Origin: Adiantum capillus-veneris
Lineage: Eukaryota > Streptophyta > Polypodiopsida > Polypodiales > Pteridaceae
Reading direction: 5' to 3'
DNA length: 64,000 nucleotides
NCBI GenBank assembly: GCA_014529385.2
Contig: CM043942.1
Coordinates: 59,201,184 to 59,265,183 of the forward strand
Part shown: piece by piece, positions 1 to 10,316 of the stretch
How the letters are laid out: each line of letters opens with the position of its first letter
Numbering within the stretch: position 1 is the stretch's first letter
The notes under the pieces: generated by a model
Seen by the model: only the letters and a program-made list of their open reading frames with translations
Told to the model about the DNA's origin: nothing
The model's database searches: none
Made by a program: the position numbers and the translations under genes

Positions 1-275
1 GCGAGTGACCTCCCTAGAACCCCTCGTTAAGCGTGCCCGGATGACACTTGTGTGGGTGACCTCCTCGAAACCCCCCAACCTCGGGTAAGCGCCTGCGGCC
101 CGTAACGACACTCATGTGGTGACCCCCTAAGAAGCCCCCCACACTTGCCCCAAAGCGACGCTGGTGACCTCCCGGGAAATCCCCGCGCCTCAATTAAGCA
201 TGCCCGGGCCGTAAACGGCGCTCGGGCGGGTGACCCTCCGCGACATCCCCTACGTCCAGGCTAAGCACGCACGGG
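1..275. repeat. GC-rich degenerate tandem repeat
   Basis: Five diverged units each start with TGACC(T/C)(C/T)CC, at about 6, 57, 120, 165 and 231. Inside each comes a run of C, then AAGC about 20-30 bases later, then a GC-rich tail. Spacing varies (51, 63, 45, 66), so this is an old, degenerate minisatellite and not a fresh array. It is far more GC-rich than the rest of the window. The following 276-513 stays GC-rich and shows no recognisable gene. The array may continue to the left of the window. Confidence 0.6.
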
Positions 276-513
276 GTGAAAAGGTCAATGATGTTGGCCA
301 ACTCGTCCTCTCCATGCCATGTTGCTCGTTGTCGGCATGGGAACGTGCGGGGCAAAGATGTCGATGTCGTTGCTGACAGGGAACGCGTCGCTTTCGACGT
401 CGGTGGTGATGGCCTGTCAAGACATTATCGATGCCTCGTCCCTCGTCGACGGCACCTCGGGATGAAGATGTCGATGTCGATCGCCATTGGCCACCGCCGG
501 CCGACGACGGCCT

Positions 514-718
514 TGTTGGGATTCAGGCCAACTTGCCGGACATCCCACTTACTACTAACCCATCTACTAACTTAACCCATGTATACAATTATTCTTTAAT
601 ATAACTGAATAAGGAGCTACAACAGGATAATGTTGCTGTAGGCTCCACCCAAAGTAGGTCTCTTTCTCTCTCTCTACTCTCGCACTTGCACTCGCACACG
701 CTTCTTGCGCCACCTTCA
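514..718 (+). repeat. 5' LTR of the Ty1/copia element
   Basis: A short LTR inferred from its ends. It starts TGTTGGG at 514, a common start for plant copia LTRs, and ends CA at 717-718, three bases before a primer binding site. A CT-rich stretch precedes the end. No matching 3' LTR is present because the element is cut off at 20839, so the left border rests on the TGTTGGG start alone. Confidence 0.55.
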
Positions 719-720
719 AT

Positions 721-733
721 TGGTATCAGAGTC
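721..733 (+). promoter_or_regulatory. Primer binding site, initiator tRNA-Met type
   Basis: TGGTATCAGAGTC at 721-733 differs by one base from the usual plant copia primer site (TGGTATCAGAGCC), which pairs with the 3' end of initiator methionine tRNA. It places the LTR/internal border just upstream and supports reading 1857 onward as the internal coding region. Confidence 0.85.
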
Positions 734-1856
734 AGGTTTGTGCTTGCCGTTTTTGCGTCCGCACGTGCGTGCACTTTCAAAAGTGCAAGTAGGTTTCCGA
801 TTTCGGCAGTGACAAATTCAGCGTTCCGAGAGAGGTTCTAGTAGGTGTCCTGAAGTTTTACACCCTTTCAAAGTTGTTCATACAGTCGAAAGCTTCATCT
901 GAGCTACGCTTCAGGAGTTGTATTTTTCAACTCCACTTTTGCTTGAGGTATAGGTACAAGTATAGGACACAGGTGCAGGTTTTTTAAAGTCTATTTTGGG
1001 ATTGCGTATAGCCGTTTTATGGCTATTATGTGCTATTGAGACGGTGTTTATGTGCTGATTAGGAGCACTTTTTGGCATCGACATTGTCTCAGGTTTTTCA
1101 GGCATCCATCTCCTCACATGTTCATACATACATATAGGACATCCAGGTTTCTTACAGGTTGCAGTGTTTTGCATCAGCACAGATTTCAATGGGAGTATTT
1201 GATGCACATATGCATGGTTTTGGCACTTTTGATAGTGCTTGAGCTCTTTTGAGAGTGGTTTTACTTCCCACAAGGATTTGTTTACTGCTTGCACATTTTG
1301 TTTGGTGCCTGTTTGAGCGCGTATACTGCACCTTGTAGTATTGTTGACAATGGATGCACATTGAGTTGCGAAAGCTGCCATATGTACCTTTTGTGGAGCC
1401 GATTTGGCTTGTTTCTGGCAGTCCTGACTGTTTCTGAGACTCGGTTCGGAGGCCCTTTCTGAGACTGGGACTGGGCCGGTTTCTTGTCTACATAGCCTTT
1501 TGTGAGGATCGATAGCGTTAGGTTTTCTAGAGCTGGGGGATTCTCGAATGTTGAGATCCTTTCGGTGATACTGGTTGTTGGAGTACCCCTTTTTCGTGGC
1601 CTCGCCATAGGACATGTATAGAGAGGTCTAGGTGCATTTGACGCCATGTTGGCAGCCTTGGGCCAGCTTTTGACTCCTTATGCACATTTAGTGGTTGATG
1701 CGTCTATCTTATGCTCTGAGAGCATTACTTTTGATACGTTACTGATCTCTTGTGACAGTTTTGGATTGAGATTCTGTCAGTTTTTATGGGGAAACTCTAC
1801 CGAATTTTTCCTAGAATTACCAGTGTTTATTGCCATATTATCTTTAGCTTACATCC
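734..1856 (+). other. Copia leader; part shared with a gypsy leader
   Basis: An untranslated leader of about 1.1 kb, long for a copia element. I see no convincing ORF on the plus strand; a long open frame on the minus strand (911-1615) shows no recognisable domain and is probably chance. From about 1300 to 1640 the leader is clearly similar to the leader of the Ty3/gypsy element E2 (11630-11950). Identical blocks occur in the same order, such as GCCTGTTTGAGCGC (1307 and 11649) and GAGATCCTTTCGGTGATAC (1552 and 11873). Weaker similarity continues to about 1830. Confidence 0.7.
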
Positions 1857-3368
1857 ATGTCATCTACTGGTGAAAAGGATATTTACAATATCCGAAAATT
1901 TGATGGGACGAATTTTGTCATCTGGAAAGAGTAGATTTAACAAAAAGGCCAGTTGGATCCTATCATGGAGCGCCTAGAGGGCGAGTATACAGATGTTGAG
2001 TGGGAGAAACTTGATGCTAAGGTCGAATCTACCCTCCGTTTTCATTTGGCCGAATCTGTGTACTTTACTATAGTTGGAGAAAGGACTGCTAGAGATGTAT
2101 GGGATAAGTTGTGTTCCAGTTACGAGAACAAAAGTGCCACTAATAAGGTTTTCTTGATGAAGAAGCTGCTTGACCTTCGTATGAAGGAAGAGGGCACTGT
2201 TTCTACTCACATTAATGAGTTCAATATCATTTTCACTCAGTTGACCACTCAGGGTTTGGTCTTCGATAAGGAAATCAAATGTATCTTCTTGCTATGTGGT
2301 TTACCCTCATCTTGGGATATGTTATGTACTACAACTAGCAACTCAGTACCTGGTACCGGTCTAGTGTACAATGACATCCTTGGGAGCCAGTTTAACGAGG
2401 AGATTCATAGGAAATCTCTCAAAGGAAAGAAGGATGGTGATGCGTATGTTGCTAGTGATAGACAAAGGGGTCCCACTCAAAGTCGTGCCAAAAGCAAGGA
2501 ACGTGGGGGATCACACAGTAAGTCTTGGGGTTCTATGCGTAATGTCGAGTGCTATCACTGCCATAAAAAAGGGCATGTGAAGAAGGATTGCAGGAAATGG
2601 CAGCAAAGCAAAAATGATAAACAATCCGGTGACATTTCTAAGTCTGATGATTCAAACAAGGGCAAAGCAAAGCTAGAGGAGATCAATGTACTAGAGTCTT
2701 CAAATTCTCCTGTTGTAGATACTCTTCCAGAGGTTGTTATGCCACTTACCTCTGACATATTGGTCTTCACAGTAGATCTACTTGTCAAGGCTCTTGTTAC
2801 CGAAGATGGGCAATATGCACAAGATTGGATAGTAGATTCTGGTGCGACTTTCCATGTGACACCACATTGAGAGTGGTTCTCTACTTATTCTCACTCTTGT
2901 GACAAAGTGAGACTTGGTGATGCTTATGAACTAGACATTGAGGGTGTCGAAAATGTCAAATGCATCTAAGGAATGGCACACACTTTACTTTAAGTAATGT
3001 TAGACATGTGCCCAAGTTGACTAAAAGCTTGATTTCTATTGGTCAACTTGAAGTTTTGGGCTACAACACCACATTTTGCAATGGTTCGTGGATAGTATGC
3101 AAAGGTAATCTTGTTGTACTCATAGGTCAAATGCATGGTACCTTGTATTTCATGCATGTGTCAGATGTTGGTCATGACTACATATCTATAGCCAACGAGC
3201 TGCCATCTACTGAGTTGTGGCATTGCCGGCTAGGTCATATTAGCCAAAAAAGGAATGAGAACTCTGACTCATTTTGGCTACTTACCTGTCTTGTCTTATA
3301 TTGACTTTTCTGTTTGTGAACACTGTATCCATGACAAATCTCACACAAGGCTTTTGGGAAAAAGCTGT
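1857..3368 (+). pseudogene. Ty1/copia gag, protease, start of integrase (broken)
   Basis: The left half of a copia polyprotein. The likely start is ATG 1857, in frame with the main open stretch 1953-2870. Early stops lie at 1932 (TAG, where related elements have Gln after WKE) and 1938 (TAA). A CCHC zinc knuckle (CYHCHKKGHVKKDC) begins at nt 2550. The aspartic protease motif DSGATFHVTPH is followed directly by a TGA at 2868, where Arg is expected. The GAG-pre-integrase region (WHCRLGHIS) lies near 3220, then a frameshift near 3248. A shifted frame still reads the integrase zinc-finger end (CEHC) to about 3350. At 3369 the element is interrupted by E1's LTR and it resumes at 18967. It is not functional. 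Confidence 0.9.
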
Positions 3369-4616
3369 TGTCCGGCATTTTTTGGATGAGTAAAAAGGCC
3401 ATAAATGATGCCAAAAAAACTTGTTGACCACCCTCATGTATATATATGTACATAGTGCTTCCAACTTTGAAAGTGTCTGTGTAAAAAACCCTGTACAATG
3501 GCTTGGATTTGGTCAAGCTGTTGGTTGATTTTTGGGTTGGTTGAGCTTTCAAAAAATATTTTTTAATGAGAATTCCTAGCCGTGCTTGATAACTTACAAA
3601 TCGGACTCCGACATCATGAGTTACACGCACTCGAAGTGGATGTTTTTTCACTTAAAAAGTGGCGGCGGATGCACGTGGGAAGACGGCAAGTGGGCCAGCT
3701 TGATGGTTTTTTTTAGCAATGGCATGTTAAATTTTTTTTGGAGTTAGCCAGGGTAATAAGCTCCAAACCGTGCTTTACTGCGCTATATTTGGTGGTCGGG
3801 GTCACCCGCTACGCCTCCGACAAAATGGCTCAGTTTGGGGGCAAAATAGAAATTTCAGGTTTGGACATGGGGAAGTTGGGGAAGTTGGGGAGATCATGCC
3901 ATGTGGAAATGGAGTAAACCCACATGTGGGGGGTTGAGGGGAAAGTGGAGGATATATATACTAGAGGAGGACTAGTCTATGGTGTATCAAATGGTGAAGG
4001 AATGCACTCAAGGCCTTGCAAGGAGGGCTTGTGGGCATTTTGGGGAGCTAGGGGTGCCATCTTGAGTTCCCACGAGCCCGGTCAAGCACCTGGACTTAAA
4101 TTTTGGTCCCATGGACACTTTTCCCACCTCCCGCTTGGTCAAAATCACCGACATGAAGCTTTCCTTTCCCAAAAAAGGCCAAAAGTAGCCTAATTTAAAG
4201 GGGAAATGAGAGAGAAAGGTGACGGCTGAGAAAAGGAAGAAATACTCCACTTAAATAAAGTGGAAAATACCCCCATTATTTTAGCTGCATTTTCTTGCAC
4301 ATCTTTTTTTGCTTACAGAGACTTGTTTTTTGGAGCTTTTGAGAGACCTTCCATCTTCAAAAGCTGGTAACTCTCTCGTCGGTTATGAGAATCAAGCATT
4401 TGGATGCTCTACGGAGATCCTGAAGACACAAGCTTTGTCTTCATGGTCTCGGTTTTCTAAAATTTTAGCCATGGTTTGAGTTAGAGTTGTTTCTCGACCA
4501 TCTTCATAGGTGTTCGACTTTGGTGTTTTCTACCGTCATACAGGGTTTCTTTCCAACGCTATGACTCGATCAAAGCTATAGAGGCGCTTGTTTTCCTTGT
4601 CATTTGCACGCTAACA
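3369..4616 (+). repeat. 5' LTR of gypsy element E1
   Basis: Starts TGTCCGGC at 3369 and ends CTAACA at 4616, six bases before a primer site. Positions 3377 to about 4250 align closely with 10325 to about 11190 in the hybrid LTR (for example GCCATAAATGATGCC and the TATATATATGTACATAG stretch). The last ~370 bases have no match there, because the downstream E1 LTR lost that part by recombination. Left flanking bases are GCTGT; no matching duplication is found on the right. TATATATACTAG near 3951 is a candidate TATA box. Confidence 0.85.
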
Positions 4617-4622
4617 TCATTT

Positions 4623-4640
4623 TGGTGCCCCCACGGAGGA
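4623..4640 (+). promoter_or_regulatory. E1 primer binding site
   Basis: TGGTGCCCCCACGGAGGA, six bases after the LTR end. The same 18-mer occurs at 11422-11439 (E2), with close variants in E3 (31008-31024, minus) and E4 (55366-55383, minus). TGG at the start pairs with the CCA end of a tRNA. I could not assign the tRNA from memory. Confidence 0.8.
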
Positions 4641-4929
4641 CACATCCTCATGTGCTCCAATTTTCACAAAATTTGTCCACTATGCAGGCAGAGAATGTAA
4701 AGGGGATGTGGGTCTTTATGGACTACCGCCTATGTATGTGCTTATTGTGGATAGTAAGTGAGGCGGTCGTTTAATTTGGATTGCAACCTTTCTGAGGATT
4801 GTGTGGTTTTGTGAAGCTGAGCACTGGGGGCCGGGTTACCCAGTGTGAGGTGGATTAGGTACTGGAGTGACCCATCGACATGCCTCGCAGTTTCGACGTC
4901 ACATCTAAGTGTTTGTGTGGCAATCAAAC

Positions 4930-6998
4930 ATGGCAGATGAGTTTCCTAAGTTTCATGGATTGCCTAGTGAAAATGCGCACTCTTTTATTGAGAAATTGGA
5001 AGTTACTTGCTTGCTTCGGGGCATATAGGATCCGGCTATATTGTTACGGCTGCTGCAATACAGTTTACAGGATGAAGAAAAAGCTTGGCTACAAAATTAT
5101 GGAGAGGTGGCATAGGCACAAACGCCAGGGATTGTGTTGGACTATAATCATGTGAAGTTGGTGTTTTTGGCACAATACAAGAATGTTGAAGCACCTGATG
5201 AAGTTTGGCATGAGATTTTGGGTTACACTCAGAGGCCTAATCAGAGTGTGGATGATTTTCTCATGCATTTTACCCGCCTTTGGGATAAATGGGCCAGAGA
5301 ATTGGGAAATGAAACCCCTCCCGCCATGTTAAAAAAGGACCGTTTTGTGGCAACCTTGAAGGAGAGTTTGAAGTTTAAAGTTGAGTTGAAGCGGCCTACC
5401 ATTTTTGAAGAAGCAGTTGTAATTGCCAAGGGGAAAGAATGGAAAGCTCAAAGACTTAAAGAGTATGGGAGAGTGGTCCATGGACAGGTTAATGGTGGCC
5501 AAAATGAGGAGAGCCAGATAGAGGCTGGAGTTCAACCTATGCAAAGGGCTATAGACACTGAGCAATTGCAACGTAATATGCAGGACATGATGAACATGAT
5601 GCAGGAGTTACGGCTCAATGTCCTTGGCGGTGGTCGTGGTCGTGGTGGTGGTAGAGGGGTGGCCCAACCATATGAAGCTCAACCTAATGCCAATGCGGGT
5701 CGTGGACAAGGTGCTCCTCAGCTAGCAAGAAGGTTTATCCCTACTTTTTATAATTGTGGTGAACTGGGACATATCAACACTCATTGTACAAATCCAAAGA
5801 GGATGGGAGGTGATATGTACCCACTTCCCCAACAGGTTTGTGACAGGTCTAATGATTATGCCTTGGATATCAACACTCATTGTACAAATCCAAAGAGGTG
5901 ATATGTACCCACTTCCCCAACAGGTTTGTGACAGGTCTAATGATTATGCCTTGGATATACGGGAGGATTGTGGTGCTAAATAGGAGAATCAAGCTTCAAA
6001 ATTAGGTGGTCACGTGGGTATTGTGCAAGTTGAGAATAAAGAGGCAGATATGATGCCATTGGGGAAATGGTAAAGCGCACCAAATGGTGTTGGCCCTAGC
6101 AAGAAGAAAGGGAAGGAGAAAGAGGGTGAAGATGCAAAGACCAAGAAGAAAAGGAGACCTCACAGGAAGTTTGAAGTAGCGGATTTGCCATTGGGAGAAG
6201 GTCAGGCAGCTTATAGTCTCAAGGAGGATCTGATTGGGAGGAAAGTAAATTGTACTTTTGGACATTTGATGAACATGGTACCCAAATTTAAGAGGCAGTT
6301 TAGTGAATCCTATGGAAAAAGAGACGAAGCGTGGTCATGTTAGAGTGTTGTCTCTAGAGGAATTACCCGACATCTGTCCTGTGGTGAACGCTTGGCACAA
6401 AAGTGAGGGCATGGGAGAGGCCTACATTGATGGAGGTGCGCAAGTTTGTGTGATCACACAGTCATGTGTCGAGAGACTTGGCTTGATCATGTCTGGAAGC
6501 TCGGGGTTCAAGATTCGACTAGCAAACCATGCCAAAGTTAAGTGTTTGGGACTAGTCAAAGGTTTGGAGATTGATGTTTTTAATGTGAAAGTTATGGTGA
6601 ACTTTCACGTTATGCCGGCAGGTTTGGGAGCTTTTGCTCTCATATTGGGACAAACTTGGTTAAGAGTTTTTGGTGCTGTACAATATTGGGGCAAGGGCAC
6701 AATCGCTGTGTATAGCAAAAAGGGAGAGAAGAGGATGTTTGATATGATTACCAGACAGCCTCTAGCATCAGAAGAGGTGTCTGAAGATGATGAATCTGAA
6801 ATCACCAGTAAGGGAAGTTCAGAGGATTCAGATAGCAGTGCTACTTTGAGTTCCAGTGACGAGGGTGAAGTGTCCTTTTTGTTACTAAATGAAGAGGAGA
6901 AAGAAGATGGTGAAGTGCTACAAATTTCAGAGGATATAAATGCGTCAAGTCGATTGGAGCAGCTTGAAGAGTTAATGCAAAGCATGAGCTATCAGTGA
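4930..6998 (+). pseudogene. E1 gag and protease (Ty3/gypsy, Tat lineage), broken
   Basis: Gag starts at ATG 4930 (MADEFPKFHG). The frame runs through in-frame TAG codons at 5026 and 5113, both at places where CAG fits, then continues open to 5901. A Gly/Arg-rich stretch near 5625-5670 precedes the zinc knuckle. The knuckle reads FYNCGELGHINTHC, so its first Cys is lost compared with E2 (CYNC). A tandem duplication (5774-5958) shifts the frame. The conserved linker (GPSKKKGKEK... PHRKFEVADLPLGEGQ) is readable from about 6085 with stops. Protease is open at 6303-6998 with the active site YIDGGAQVCVI, followed by an acidic Ser/Glu/Asp-rich tail. DGG in place of D(S/T)G is, to my knowledge, usual in Tat-lineage proteases. 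Confidence 0.9.
5774..5958 (+). repeat. 96 bp tandem duplication in E1 gag
   Basis: The stretch from ATATCAACACTCATTG to GCCTTGG is repeated immediately. The second unit lacks seven bases (ATGGGAG) present in the first. The duplication itself is in frame (96 bases), but the 7-base deletion throws the reading frame and ends the ORF at 5901. It covers the end of the zinc knuckle and the conserved GGDMYPLP segment. E2 and E3 have no such duplication. Confidence 0.9.
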
Positions 6999-9900
6999 AG
7001 AAAGGACTTGTTAAAACTATGCTAAGTACATATTTGTCACAAAAAGAAAGGACAAAATACCTGATGATGCTGGACAAGTTTCCGAATCTTTTCATTACAT
7101 CATATCAAGAAATAAGGGGTTTTGTTAAGGACCTAGTGAAGATTGAGTTGATAGAAGGAGCAAAGCCAATGAGACAGAAACTATGAAGAATGGGTAAGGA
7201 GCAAATGAATGCTTTAAAAGAAGAAGTGGATAAGCTTTTGAATGTAGGGTTTATTGTTCTAGTAGATAATGTTGAGTGGGCCAGCCCTATAGTGGTCACT
7301 CCCAAGAAGGATGGGCGTTGGAGAGTTTCTGTTGATTATAAGTCGTTGAATGCAGTGACCAAGAAGGATCCTTACTTGTTGCCTTTCATTGATCAACTCT
7401 TGGATACAGTGGCTGGTTTTGAAAGGTATAGCATCTGTGATGGTTATTCAGGATACTTCCAGCTTATCCTTGCTCCTGAAGATCAGAAGAAGACTACCTT
7501 TATCACTCCATGGGTTGTTTTTACTTTCTTTACCTTCACTTTGGGTTGACAAACGGGCCTGGGGCTTTTGAGAGAAAGGTAGATTGGGTTCTTACCCTGT
7601 TCCTTGGGAAGTTTGTCAAAGGGTTCATAGATGATTTTTGTGTACAGCTTATGCAAGGAGCATGTTCAAAAACTTGAGATGACTTTTGCAATGTATGATG
7701 AATGCGGGGGTCAGTTAAACCCTAAAAAATGTCATTTGGCACAGCCAAGGGTGAAGCTTCTTGGGCATATGATCTTTGAATATGGAATTGAAGTAGATCC
7801 AGGGAAGGTAGAATCTTTGCTATTGCTGTCATCCCGAAAAGATACGAGGCAATTGGCTACATTCATTCAGAAGGTCAAATATCTGTCTTGTTTCATACCT
7901 TTGGCGTCACAGCTATTGTATCCTTTGCAGCAAGTGGTAAAAAATGATCCTTTGGAGTGGACACGTGACTGTGAGGATGTTTTTGACAAAGTTAAAGAAG
8001 TGTTGAGCACCTTATCTGTTATGAAAGCCCCTGATTGGGAGAAGGAGTTTTATGTTAATCTGTCAGTTAGAGAAGATGCTATTGGGGCTATGTTGTTGCA
8101 AAGAGGGAAAGAGTCTCAGTATATGAAGCCTGTTTATTATGCTAGCAGGGTGAAAACTTCTCATGAAAGAGAGTACTTAGAGGTTCAATTGGTGATGATT
8201 AGCATGGTCTATGAGTGTAGGCGGTTTAGACATTACTTGTTGCAGAAACCGTTCACCTTTCTCACCAGTTTTTTATTGCTTCCTCAATTATTCAATAACT
8301 CAAATATATCAAAGGTAGTGATGAAATGGGTTATTGAGTTGCAAGAGATCCAATTCACTTTTGTAGTGGAAGAGAGTACTCGGGCTACTTTGGTAGACTT
8401 ACTCACTTATAAAGAGACTCCTGTTTTGGTTAAAGAGGAGGTGGTCCAAAGGAAAAAAGTGGAAACCCCTGCTATATCAAATGTTTTACTGCTATATTTT
8501 GATGGCTCTTATCGAAGAAGTCATGATGCTGCTTCTAGTGGGGTTGTTATTTATGATGCACAGGGAAATCTTGCGCAAGGGTTAAAGCTTAATGCAAAGA
8601 GTAATAATGAAGCAGAGTATATGGCTCTTGAAGGCGGGTTACACATTTGTCTACAATTGGGAATCAAACGTTTGCAAATCAAAGGTGATGCGTTGTTAGT
8701 TGTAAAGCAGGTGTTGGGAGTATGGAAGAATAAGAATCCTAGACTAAAGAAACTATGCTTCAAAGTGAAATCACTACTCAAGAGGTTTGAGGCATGGAGC
8801 TTGCAGTATGTCGAAAGGACTCAAAATGAAGAAGCGCATGAGGCCACACAAGCAATGATTACTTGTGTGTTTGTGTTGAAAGCGGATGCCCCTTTGTATC
8901 ATGGAAGAGAGGTGTTGTCAAAAGAGGTGGATTTCTTATTGACCGGTCTTTTGCCTAAAGATTTGCCTTCATCTAAAAAGTATGCTTTTATGAGAAGAGC
9001 AAGGAAGTACAAAATGATTGGTGATATGCTTTACATGAAAGGAAGTGATCTGGTGTTGCGTCATGTGCCTTGGAATTTAACATTGCTTGTAGATTTTGCG
9101 GAGGTCATTTTGCTATGAAGATTATGCTTCACAAGATCTTGCAAGAAGGCTATGTTTGGCCTAGTATTCAACGGGATGTCAATCAGTGGTGTAAATCTTG
9201 CTTGGCTTGTCAAAAGATGGGAAAAAGGGTTCTTAAACCCAAGCTGTGGAAGACAATTCTGGCTAATGAGGTGTTTGAAAAATGGGGCCTCGATGCTATT
9301 GGGCCATTACCCACTACAAGTAAGAGGAATGTGTATATTTTGACAGTGGTGGATTATTTATCATGTTGGGCAGAGGCCAAGGCTATCAAACAAATTACCA
9401 GCAAGGAGATGGGAAAATTTGTGTATGAGCAAAAATTTGTGTATGAGCACATATGCTGCAAGTTCGGGGTGCCATTAGAGTTACTGTCTGATAGAGGGCC
9501 AAGATTTAGAGGTGAAATGTTCAATTTCTTATGCAAAAAGCTTGGCATAACGCATAAATACAACGCCCCTTATTATCCGCAGTGCAATGGACTTAATGAG
9601 AGGTTTAATGGAGAAATGGACAAGATTCTAACAAAAATGACTTTAACACATGCCAAAACATGGGAGTCAGATTTGCCTTGTGCGTTATGGGCATATAGAA
9701 CGGCAATAAAAACTAGCACGGGATTCTCACCATATCACTTGGTTTATGGCAAAGAAGCCTTGATGCCTATTGAAGTGGAAATCCCTGCACTCAAGTTTTT
9801 GTCATTGCAAGATGAAGAGCAACAAGATGCTTGGCAACAAAGGTTGTTGGATTTATAATGTCTGCAGCTAGAGAGGCTTCTGGCCTTGGATTACTATCAA

Positions 9901-10287
9901 GCAACATGTAAAAAGGCCCAGAAAAGAGCTAATGAATGCATCAAAGATAGGGCAATTGAGAAAAGAGATCTTGTTTTGCGATACAATAGTAAATAGGACC
10001 ACACTTTTCAAAATAAGTTTCAGATCAAGTGGGAGGGTCCTTTTATCCTTGTAAACAAGTTTGATAATGGGGCATATTAGCTGGCTGATTTAGATGGTAC
10101 ACTACATACCTACCGTGTTAATGGCTATAGACTTAAGAAGTATTTAGCACGGTTGATGACTACTGTGACAGATGAGATGGTATCAATGGAAACAAAGAGT
10201 GTGAATGTGCCACAAAATGTGGATGAGGTTTCTGGGGACGAGCTGCAACAATTGTTCACCCTGGGGACCTCTGCTTGTCATGAATGA
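6999..10287 (+). pseudogene. E1 pol: RT, RNase H, second RNase H, integrase (broken)
   Basis: Closest in the window to E2 pol, block by block. The frame opens near 6995. TGA at 7184 replaces the Arg that E2 has before MGQEQ. The RT body reads 7190-7549, then frameshifts around the PFGL region. FIDDF is readable at about 7627 in another frame, then 7631-9118 covers RT thumb, RNase H and the extra RNase H (YFDGSYRRSHDAASSG, near 8497). A frameshift near 9100 leads into integrase 9070-9858, which has the zinc-finger CKSCLAC, the DDE residues (LDAIGP, SDRGP, NERFN) and a small tandem repeat of KFVYEQ (9416-9451). The GPF/Y-type tail (KWEGPFI) continues with stops to TGA 10285. Confidence 0.92.
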
Positions 10288-10295
10288 TCAAGCAG

Positions 10296-10316
10296 ACAAG
10301 GGGGGTTGACAAGTTA
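10296..10316 (+). promoter_or_regulatory. E1 polypurine tract
   Basis: A purine-rich run ACAAGGGGGG lies just before the TGTCAGG start of the next LTR, where a polypurine tract primes plus-strand synthesis. It ends with GACAAGTTA, similar to the CAAATTA before E2's 3' LTR. Confidence 0.6.

Noticed and set aside
911-1615. 234-codon minus-strand ORF in the copia leader
   Set aside because: No recognisable domain, antisense to the leader. The similar E2 leader does not keep the frame open at comparable length, so chance is more likely.
6605-6985. Ser-rich minus-strand ORF opposite E1 protease
   Set aside because: A shadow of the acidic Ser/Glu/Asp-rich tail of protease on the plus strand.
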